In this document: positions 56,653-62,151 of the stretch, one piece after another
Layout: each line of letters opens with the position of its first letter
How positions within the stretch are numbered: the stretch's first letter is position 1
Source: Kluyvera intermedia
GTDB taxonomy: Bacteria > Pseudomonadota > Gammaproteobacteria > Enterobacterales > Enterobacteriaceae
NCBI RefSeq assembly: GCF_021440345.1
Contig: NZ_JAKCNS010000074.1
Location: 1 to 62,151 of the forward strand
Direction of reading: 5' to 3'
Length of the DNA: 62,151 nucleotides
Position numbers and translations under genes: made by a program
Notes under the pieces: generated by a model
Told to the model about the DNA's origin: nothing
Databases searched by the model: none
Seen by the model: only the letters and a program-made list of their open reading frames with translations

Positions 56653-57279
56653 TTATAGATTCTTAATGATTGCTTGCGCCACTTCATTAGGGCACGCAAA
56701 CCCCGTTTCAACATTATGCGTAACGAGTTTTGCCCCGTATTGGCGAGTAATCTGAGGTAAGCAAGCATCGTGAAAAGCTTTAAGATCCTGAAAATAATCC
56801 AAAGAATATTCACTTTCTCCGGCGCGCCCACGAGCCATGCAAGCGTTAAAACAAGATTCAACATCTCGATCAACATAGACGACCAAATCGATTTGCGGAT
56901 AATGTTTTAGATAATTTTTAATTTGATAGAAGTATGACATGTAACTGGCCGACGGCTGCTCGGTTGTTAAGAAATTTGCATGGCAGAATACCAGGTCACT
57001 AAACAATGAGCGTTCAATGATGTAATTCCCCTCAGCTATATTGCTTAAAAGAGCCTGTCGGTTACGGGTTATATACAGTTGAAAGGCGACTCTGGCATCA
57101 GCGTTGTCAGGGTTTTCTACGAAAATCTGTAATAACTCCAGGAAAATAGGGTCTTCATCCACCGGTTCTCTAATGACCTCCCATGTAGCATCTGTTAATT
57201 TTGATAATTCCTGAGCAAGAGGCTCAAGAAGCGTCGTTTTCCCTGCGGCAATATTCGCCTCTATCGCAACAATTTTCAT
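56653..57279 (-). CDS. deoxynucleoside kinase (dNK/TK2-like)
   Basis: The 208-residue protein starts with a P-loop, IEANIAAGKTTLLEPLAQEL, and has the ERS motif region NYIIERSLFSDLVFCHAN, then VVYVDRDVESCFNACMARGR (lid arginines). This is the deoxyadenosine/deoxycytidine/thymidine kinase fold that phosphorylates deoxynucleosides for salvage. In enterobacteria such genes are unusual on the chromosome and commonly phage- or island-borne. The DNA is AT-rich compared with the paa genes. A 45-codon ORF ends 12 bases upstream, so the two may be an operon. Substrate preference is unknown. Confidence 0.85.
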   Translation of the reverse strand: MKIVAIEANIAAGKTTLLEPLAQELSKLTDATWEVIREPVDEDPIFLELLQIFVENPDNADARVAFQLYITRNRQALLSNIAEGNYIIERSLFSDLVFCHANFLTTEQPSASYMSYFYQIKNYLKHYPQIDLVVYVDRDVESCFNACMARGRAGESEYSLDYFQDLKAFHDACLPQITRQYGAKLVTHNVETGFACPNEVAQAIIKNL

Positions 57280-57291
57280 TAGCCATTTCTT

Positions 57292-57429
57292 TTAATTGAG
57301 TGGGAAATTATCTTCAGGCTCATTTTCAAAATATACAGCTGCCTCGTGGCAAATAAACTCTTGATATTCACCAACATGCATTAGAGACAACTCATTGCAG
57401 ATTTCCCGCTCACCAAAATCAAGCTTCAT
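57292..57429 (-). CDS. small acidic protein upstream of deoxynucleoside kinase
   Basis: A 45-codon frame begins MKLDFGEREICNELSLMHVG, continues EYQEFICHEAAVYFENEPED and ends FPLN. It is acidic and shows no membrane helix. AAGAGAG lies about six to nine bases before the ATG. The stop is 12 bases before the kinase ATG, so co-translation is likely. I do not recognise the family. It could be a small partner or a remnant of a longer protein. Confidence 0.5.
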   Translation of the reverse strand: MKLDFGEREICNELSLMHVGEYQEFICHEAAVYFENEPEDNFPLN

Positions 57430-57475
57430 GGAACACTCTCTTAAAAATTTATTCATATTTATCTACAGGTAGCTT

Positions 57476-57498
57476 CCCCTCGCTGAAACGAGCGGGGG
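57476..57498. repeat. hairpin left of DUF1971 gene
   Basis: CCCC-T-CGCT pairs with AGCG-GGGG around GAAACG. It resembles the short imperfect hairpins at IS200/IS605-type ends and lies just beyond the DUF1971 stop codon. It may equally be that gene's terminator. Confidence 0.4.
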
Positions 57499-57506
57499 AT
57501 TTCTAT

Positions 57507-57848
57507 TTATGATTTGTTAGAACTATAGAGTTCTTCTCCTGAGAATGATGGCTCGGCCCAGAAGTTGATATTGAACTGCGCATCATCAGTCATTGTAATA
57601 CGGTGCCAGTATTGTGGTGGGCTAGTTGCAAAACGACCCGCTTCAATAACAACTTCTATTTCTGGTTCAGTAGCATGTTCATTTTCAAATCCGTAATAGG
57701 TCACCGTTCCTTCCATCACACACAGCTGGCCAAAAATGCCAGCGGCCGTATTGTGGTGGCTTAGCAATGCTGATGGAACATTGTCTTTAGTGAAAAACGG
57801 TGTTGAACGCTTGATTGTCCAGTTTTTAGGTATTCTGTAGTGGCTCAT
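57507..57848 (-). CDS. DUF1971-domain cupin-like protein (YeaR / TehB N-terminal type)
   Basis: The 113-residue protein is a single DUF1971 double-stranded beta-helix. STPFFTKDNVPSALLSHHNT, then VMEGTVTYYGFENEHATEPE and AGRFATSPPQYWHRI align with E. coli YeaR and the N-terminal part of some TehB proteins. YeaR-like genes respond to nitrate/nitric oxide in E. coli; TehB acts in tellurite resistance. The role here is unknown. The start has GGGAGATAGAC upstream. It is flanked by two similar hairpins and is monocistronic. Confidence 0.82.
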   Translation of the reverse strand: MSHYRIPKNWTIKRSTPFFTKDNVPSALLSHHNTAAGIFGQLCVMEGTVTYYGFENEHATEPEIEVVIEAGRFATSPPQYWHRITMTDDAQFNINFWAEPSFSGEELYSSNKS

Positions 57849-58013
57849 GTCTATCTCCCGCTATAAGATGCATTAAAAATACATCTTTGCAATTGCACTG
57901 TAAAGCCCAAATGAAAATTAATCTCATTAACGACATTGGTTGCACACAACACCACTGGGGCAAGTATGAGCAAGAGTTTAAAAATGCCCCGAATTTGTGC
58001 AGGACACGCCAAT

Positions 58014-58037
58014 CCCCCGCCGCATAAGCGGCAGGGG
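58014..58037. repeat. hairpin right of DUF1971 gene
   Basis: CCCC-C-GCCGC pairs with GCGGC-A-GGGG around an ATAA loop. It lies in the 239-bp gap between the DUF1971 gene and the YncE-like gene and resembles the hairpin at 57476-57498. The rest of the gap holds no gene that I can support. Confidence 0.4.
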
Positions 58038-58087
58038 TTAATAATATTAGCCGGTCTGCCCGCGAATAACTTAGCGAGCTCATACCG

Positions 58088-59449
58088 CTATTTTTTGGGG
58101 GTGACCTTCGTCACTGAACCTGCCTGAGCTTTATCCCCGACAGTTCCATACATAGACACCAGATAAACAGCACCATCAGGAGCGACGGTGAGGTGGTTTG
58201 GCGTTTCATCCATCGGGATATTAGCGACCAGTTTACCGTCCTTGTCCAGAACAGCAACGGTTCCGCCTGCACGCGTGGCGGCGAAAACCTGCGACGTCAC
58301 TGGATTCCAGATTACAGATACGCCCCCGGCACCAATGTAAGAATCTGCAAGAACCTTGCCGTCCGCATCAAGAACCACGACATTGTTCGTCTCCTGGGAA
58401 GCGACGTAAAGACGACCGGTCTGCGGATCGCGAGCGATGTCGGTTGCGCCCTGTGCCTGAGGTACTTTCACCGTCGTGCTCTTGCCCGTTTTAAGATCAA
58501 TCCAGCCTACCCATGGCGTATCGCGGCTGGCGCCATAGAGTTTCTCACCAGCACTGTCGAGGGCAAGATCGGTATTGTTAAACAGGTTTTTGCCACGCTC
58601 CACCACGAACTCCAGCTGACCGATGTGTTCCAGCGTTTTTGTATCATATACCTCGATAAAACCGGTCAGAGCTGCGCTGACATAAGCCCGATTGTGAACT
58701 TCATCAATAACCACATCGCGTGGATGCGCGACAGATCCCTCGGGAAAGACTTTCACGGCGGAAAGCGTCTTTGCGTCATAGACGGTCACCGTCTCGGCAA
58801 GCGTGTTCGTCGTCCAGACATGATGATGGACATTATCAACACCGACGCCGAAGACACCAATCTGCTCACCCTTTTTGTCTTTAGGCAGCGTAGCCTCCGC
58901 TTCGATGGCAAGCGTTCCGGCGTTCAGTCTCATCAGGCGGCTGCCATCCTTCGGGCCACGAGCAGAAGTCACGAACAGCTTCCCGTCGGCCGAAACTGCC
59001 GACTGGTAAGCCCGTTCACCAACGGGAATGGTTTGCAGCCTGAAAGCCTCCGTGTTTTTCGGGGGAACAACCTGGGACAATTTCAACATGACCTGCGAAA
59101 CGCTCGGGGGATTTTGCGTGATAACAGTGAGCGGATGAAGGCCTGTACCAGCATTAGCCGGAACGTTTAGCGGAATAGTGAGGTTTCCCTTCTCGTCGGC
59201 GGTCAGTGGTTTTGGTGTCAGGACTTCAGTACCATTCAGCATGGTGACGGTCGCCCCCGCCTGCAGGCTCTTAATCGTTATAACCGTTTGATCTCCAGGC
59301 TTAACAGGAACGTCCCTTGATCCGGCGCGGATACTGCCAGGAAAGGTAGTGCTGGCGGCCGCCCATTGGCTATCGGCGTATGCTGTTGTGGCAGTTGACA
59401 TCGCAATAGTGGAGGCCAACAGCATTGAACGGACTGAAATTCTTCTCAT
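58088..59449 (-). CDS. secreted YncE-like beta-propeller protein
   Basis: The 453-residue protein has a Sec signal peptide (MRRISVRSMLLASTIAMS, cleavage near TAYA). An Ig-like or linker region of about 100 residues follows (VPVKPGDQTVITIKSLQAGA), then a seven-bladed YVTN/YncE-type propeller from about residue 130. Blades include AHPRDVVIDEVHNRAYVSAA, ATDIARDPQTGRLYVASQET and GVSVIWNPVTSQVFAATRAG. E. coli YncE is shorter (353 residues) and Fur-regulated. A Fur-box-like sequence lies 128-148 bases upstream here. It may bind a ligand or surface in the periplasm; the function is not established. Confidence 0.85.
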   Translation of the reverse strand: MRRISVRSMLLASTIAMSTATTAYADSQWAAASTTFPGSIRAGSRDVPVKPGDQTVITIKSLQAGATVTMLNGTEVLTPKPLTADEKGNLTIPLNVPANAGTGLHPLTVITQNPPSVSQVMLKLSQVVPPKNTEAFRLQTIPVGERAYQSAVSADGKLFVTSARGPKDGSRLMRLNAGTLAIEAEATLPKDKKGEQIGVFGVGVDNVHHHVWTTNTLAETVTVYDAKTLSAVKVFPEGSVAHPRDVVIDEVHNRAYVSAALTGFIEVYDTKTLEHIGQLEFVVERGKNLFNNTDLALDSAGEKLYGASRDTPWVGWIDLKTGKSTTVKVPQAQGATDIARDPQTGRLYVASQETNNVVVLDADGKVLADSYIGAGGVSVIWNPVTSQVFAATRAGGTVAVLDKDGKLVANIPMDETPNHLTVAPDGAVYLVSMYGTVGDKAQAGSVTKVTPKK

Positions 59450-59576
59450 CGTATCTCCATAAACTGTATTAATGCTGCATCTCAATGCAGCCACAGGTTA
59501 TTCCCCATGCACTGAGTCTTACCTTCCGCTATGAGAAATATGTCTTGTTAAAAGCACATTCAACATACCATGCAAG

Positions 59577-59597
59577 TGCAAATAATTATCATTACTG
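59577..59597 (-). promoter_or_regulatory. Fur-box-like site
   Basis: On the minus strand AGTAATGATAATTATTTG matches most of the 19-bp Fur consensus GATAATGATAATCATTATC. It lies in the 357-bp gap between the YncE-like gene and the APH-fold gene, on the promoter side of the former. The rest of the gap holds no ORF that I can support. Confidence 0.6.
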
Positions 59598-59806
59598 TTT
59601 TCAATGATATCTTAAATGCAAGTGAATCGGATGTAAGCGGGTGAATAAGAAGGAGATTTTTTGGTAAAGTGACGACGTTGTGTCAACTGCGGACGTGGTT
59701 AACCTCAGGAGATGTTGATGGTTGGCTTAGCGTTGTCGGCGTAACGTCCAACTTGCATTACACTTTAAACCAGAATAACTAAACCTCTAAGCTATAGGGA
59801 TAATGT

Positions 59807-60595
59807 ATGTCTGCCAGGGACTTATCCAAAATGGGCACCGCTAACGTGGCGCTGGCTTTAGATAACTTCGGTCACCAGGTCGTTGAAAAGTTTCCTGTTG
59901 GAGAAGTGGAATTCGCTTTTTATCAACACACTGCGACAAAACTTAATCAGGCAGAGATCGCTACTCCAAAGCTCTTATCCGTTGATGCCGTCCTGCGTAA
60001 GTTAAGAATGGAATATATCCCTCATCAGGTTGAGCAGGCCTATGTAGCCTCAGATGACGCATTAGCTATGCTGGGGCGTTTACATCGATATCCTGTGAAT
60101 TCTGAATGGCTCTACCATACTCACTTATGGTCAGAGTTAGCGCTCGAAAAATCCCTCATACTCCTGGCATTACCTGAAGAAAGTGCACAGCAACTACGAC
60201 GTTTTCAGCAGTGTAGTGATGTTTTGTTTGGCTACCAAAGTCTGGTTTCTGGCGATAGTAATGCTGGAAACTGGGGAAGAAGAGATAACGGTGATCTGGT
60301 TCTTTTTGACTGGGAGAGGTTTGGAAAAGGGAGTCCCGCTATCGACCTGGCCCCTCTTATCAAGGGAATGGGTACGAAGCAAACGTTCATTGATCTTGCA
60401 GAACGTTATTGCCGATTATCTTTTTATAATAATCACAATTGGTTAGCGAGAGAAATTGCTATTACCAAAGCGTGGATTGTCACTGAAGTGGTTGTGCTAC
60501 TTGATGAGCGGCAAAAGACAGCATTGCCCTTATATCTCAAGTGGTATAAGGAACATCTCCCCGGTTGGTTAGGTAGCGTAGTAAGAATGCTTTGA
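59807..60595 (+). CDS. APH/choline-kinase-fold phosphotransferase
   Basis: The 262-residue protein has the catalytic loop LVSGDSNAGNWGRRDNGD near residues 146-163 and the metal motif LVLFDWERFGKGSPAIDLAP. These correspond to the Brenner HxDxxxxN and DxD sites of aminoglycoside phosphotransferases, with Gly-Asp replacing the usual His-x-Asp start. The N-terminal lobe is short (HQVVEKFPVGEVEFAFYQHT). It may phosphorylate a small molecule; resistance activity cannot be assumed. The start has TAGGGA six bases upstream. Codon use is AT-richer than the paa genes. Confidence 0.78.
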   Translation: MSARDLSKMGTANVALALDNFGHQVVEKFPVGEVEFAFYQHTATKLNQAEIATPKLLSVDAVLRKLRMEYIPHQVEQAYVASDDALAMLGRLHRYPVNSEWLYHTHLWSELALEKSLILLALPEESAQQLRRFQQCSDVLFGYQSLVSGDSNAGNWGRRDNGDLVLFDWERFGKGSPAIDLAPLIKGMGTKQTFIDLAERYCRLSFYNNHNWLAREIAITKAWIVTEVVVLLDERQKTALPLYLKWYKEHLPGWLGSVVRML

Positions 60596-60677
60596 ATGAA
60601 TAATAATTATTTAAACGTGCCGCCCATTACAGGTTAGAATGTCTGTTTCTCGCTCACAGCGGACCTTCAGCTCAAAT

Positions 60678-60697
60678 AGCAGGGTAACCACCCTGCT
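60678..60697. terminator. convergent hairpin
   Basis: AGCAGGGT and ACCCTGCT form a perfect 8-bp stem with an AACC loop between the convergent APH-fold gene and the secreted-protein gene. No clear T run follows. Confidence 0.5.
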
Positions 60698-60735
60698 CTC
60701 GAACCTGCCTGGAAGATATAGTCGATATTTGATAA

Positions 60736-61137
60736 CTAGTCGGCGTCTGGACTGTGTGCATATGCCCCCATAAAGGCATCCGTCAGCGTATTGGTCATTC
60801 TGTCAGTTAACTCTTCAGGAATATCTTTCGGCATTCTCGCAGCGATCCACCCGCGCATAGCGGGCCTCACCTGCTCGTGAGTTAACTTAATCTCCTTTGA
60901 CGTTCTCGCCGCTAATCCTTGGGTATATGCAGAGGTACAAATATTGCTAACATTCACGCGTAATTTGCGCATTGTAGAATCATCGGGCCCGACAATAACG
61001 TCCCCGGCGGCATGGCTAACATGAGTAATAATCGCCAGACTTTCGTCGGCACAATCAGCAATAGCAACATCAGCACTTTTTGCAAGCGTGCTGGCACTGA
61101 TACACACCAGCATAGCCCCCGTTAAACATGCTTTCAT
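60736..61137 (-). CDS. secreted protein of unknown function (133 residues)
   Basis: A Sec signal peptide (MKACLTGAMLVCISASTLAK) precedes a mature part of about 113 residues. It is helical in character, with Cys in IADCADES and SNICTSAYTQGLAART that could form one disulfide. It ends RMTNTLTDAFMGAYAHSPDAD. I do not recognise the family. Its start overlaps the stop of a 46-codon membrane-protein ORF (ATGA), so the two are translationally coupled, probably as the end of a small operon with the ORFs at 61347-61499. Confidence 0.7.
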   Translation of the reverse strand: MKACLTGAMLVCISASTLAKSADVAIADCADESLAIITHVSHAAGDVIVGPDDSTMRKLRVNVSNICTSAYTQGLAARTSKEIKLTHEQVRPAMRGWIAARMPKDIPEELTDRMTNTLTDAFMGAYAHSPDAD

Positions 61138-61274
61138 TTATTAACCTTCCTGGTTGATTCAAAATTTACCGTGAGCATATGTGAAAAATACTGATGAACG
61201 GCAGAAGCGAACGCGCAAACGACAATTGATAGCAAGATGGCATTAAGACCGCGCCGGAAGTTTTTCATCATCAT
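61134..61274 (-). CDS. small membrane protein (46 residues)
   Basis: The frame begins MMMKNFRRGLNAILLSIVVC and continues AFASAVHQYFSHMLTVNFE, then a basic tail ending RKVNK. One hydrophobic helix (about residues 11-27) follows an Arg-rich start, giving a likely N-in anchor. AGGA lies six bases before the first ATG. The stop overlaps the start of the secreted 133-residue protein gene. No family is recognised. Confidence 0.6.
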   Translation of the reverse strand: MMMKNFRRGLNAILLSIVVCAFASAVHQYFSHMLTVNFESTRKVNK

Positions 61275-61346
61275 TCGTTATCCTACATGATCGGCAATAT
61301 ATACTGTTGTGTGGAATATTATTGAAAGCGACCAATCCTATATGCA

Positions 61347-61373
61347 TTAATTTTCGCATAGCCATATCCCCAT
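61347..61373 (-). CDS. 8-residue mini-ORF with consensus ribosome site
   Basis: AAGGAGG, seven bases before ATG, precedes MGIWLCEN and a stop. A near-perfect Shine-Dalgarno on such a short frame suggests a leader peptide, or a small gene broken by a frameshift. A second ATG six bases into it, in another frame, opens about 40 codons that run past the next start. It lies between the 34- and 46-codon ORFs. Confidence 0.35.
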   Translation of the reverse strand: MGIWLCEN

Positions 61374-61394
61374 CGAATTACCTCCTTCAGTGTT

Positions 61395-61499
61395 TTATGA
61401 AATAAAATTCCATACCAACGTCACCAGCGAGCAGTAAATAATGGCGAGCACAATAAATCCGACCAGCGCAATCAGCAGCGCTATTTCAATGCGAGACAT
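61395..61499 (-). CDS. single-helix small membrane protein (34 residues)
   Basis: The frame MSRIEIALLIALVGFIVLAI, then IYCSLVTLVWNFIS, is almost entirely one transmembrane helix. AGGAG lies about ten bases before the ATG. The size and composition are typical of stress-related small membrane proteins of enterobacteria, but I cannot match it to a named one. It is the first gene of the apparent minus-strand set that ends with the secreted 133-residue protein. Confidence 0.55.
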   Translation of the reverse strand: MSRIEIALLIALVGFIVLAIIYCSLVTLVWNFIS

Positions 61500-61770
61500 A
61501 TATCCCAAACTCCTGAAGAATTCGTTAATAAAGGCCGTTCGACGTGAACAGAAACGACCCAAACACACTCATGTATATTATCGTGGAACGCTTATATACA
61601 GTCCCGGGCCACACTAATAGCTAAACCTAAAATTGAATTTTTCATACGAATGACCTAATATATCTAAGCTTGTTAAATCGAAGTAAAAGCAAAAATATTT
61701 GCGTTATTTTTAAGCGCAAATGATTGCTGATGTGAACTCTGAATAGCGTCAACTATTTAGAGTGTTCCAC

Positions 61771-61804
61771 GAGCCATAGGCTGGCGCTAACCAACCTATG
61801 GCTC
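61771..61804. repeat. 10-bp inverted repeat in gene-free tail
   Basis: GAGCCATAGG and CCTATGGCTC form a perfect 10-bp stem with a 14-nt loop. There is no T run and no flanking gene, so it may be a terminator for a transcript starting nearby or a remnant repeat. Confidence 0.5.
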
Positions 61805-62151
61805 AAACCTGCAACAGACAAATGATATGATATAATGTAACACATATCTTTCCTGGCCGATTCTAAATTGATCTCTCATATTTTTCTATTATTTTATGCG
61901 AAAACTTAAAAAATCAGCTTATTGAGTTAAATTATATGCGCATATAAAAAACATAATTATTAGATGTAAAGTCATTTTAACTAAAATGCATCACCGTTGT
62001 TATCTCATGCGAGATTAACACGACATTTCTTCATTATTTGTTCTGTTTGTTTACTCTCTTATATATGAGGGATAAGAAAAAGCCGAATACACTTTTGATG
62101 AATAAATAAAGTGCTCCCCCCCATCCCGCAAAATCATTTAGCCATATGATT
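61805..62151. other. AT-rich region without a recognisable gene
   Basis: No ORF with a plausible start, ribosome site and length is seen on either strand. Several TATAAT-like words occur (for example near 61830), which is expected from the base composition. Together with 61500-61770 it forms a gene-free stretch of about 0.65 kb. It may contain the promoter of the small-membrane-protein operon at 61.5 kb. Confidence 0.5.

Noticed and set aside
57826-58083. An 85-codon minus-strand frame upstream of the DUF1971 gene.
   Set aside because: It spans a hairpin and overlaps the DUF1971 start region; no motif or good ribosome site.

Overview
The window looks like chromosome from a Klebsiella/Raoultella-type member of the Enterobacterales. 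It keeps the E. coli-like order maeA, adhP, fdnGHI, yddG, narUZYWV, nhoA, pptA, paaYX, paaABCDEFGHIJK, paaZ, tynA. It also carries genes typical of Klebsiella relatives, such as smvA/smvR and a short mgtE. The genus is an inference from gene content and protein similarity recalled from memory. No tRNA, rRNA, intact insertion sequence or CRISPR array was seen.

Layout. 1-4.6 kb: two divergent regulator/target pairs (LysR with nitronate monooxygenase; MmyB-like HTH regulator with a methyltransferase) and a LysE exporter. 4.7-12.3 kb: maeA and adhP, with an accessory block between them. That block holds an ABC-F ATPase gene with an apparent leader-peptide attenuator, a decayed resolvase/ABC-exporter fusion, a MerR-methyltransferase fusion gene, a GNAT gene and a second relic. 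12.3-31.7 kb: araJ, then the nitrate-respiration district: selenoprotein formate dehydrogenase N (fdnGHI), yddG, the smvA/smvR efflux pair (smvA frameshifted), narU and nitrate reductase Z (narZYWV). An mgtE gene follows, behind what reads as an M-box magnesium riboswitch.

31.7-39.7 kb: MBL-fold hydrolase, nhoA, a three-gene ABC importer of the ferric-iron/phosphonate type, a flavin-reductase-like protein, pptA, a P-loop kinase-like protein and a LysR regulator. 39.6-55.7 kb: the complete phenylacetate catabolon with paaZ divergent from paaABCDEFGHIJK, followed by tynA. TynA makes phenylacetaldehyde from phenethylamine, PaaK makes phenylacetyl-CoA from phenylacetate, PaaABCE epoxidises the ring, PaaG isomerises the epoxide, PaaZ opens and oxidises the ring, and PaaFGHIJ finish as beta-oxidation. 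The usual phenylacetaldehyde dehydrogenase (feaB) and feaR are not seen downstream of tynA.

55.7-62.1 kb: a mosaic accessory region, partly AT-rich. It has a LysR remnant, an emrE-like SMR gene with a TTG start, a deoxynucleoside kinase preceded by a 45-codon ORF, a DUF1971 gene between two look-alike hairpins, a Fur-box-preceded YncE-like beta-propeller, an APH-fold kinase, and an apparent operon of tiny membrane proteins ending in a secreted 133-residue protein. The last 0.6 kb has no convincing gene.

The best candidates for something undescribed are the leader/attenuator in front of the ABC-F gene, the small-membrane-protein operon at 60.7-61.5 kb, the M-box on mgtE, and the apparent repeat-mediated deletion in smvA.
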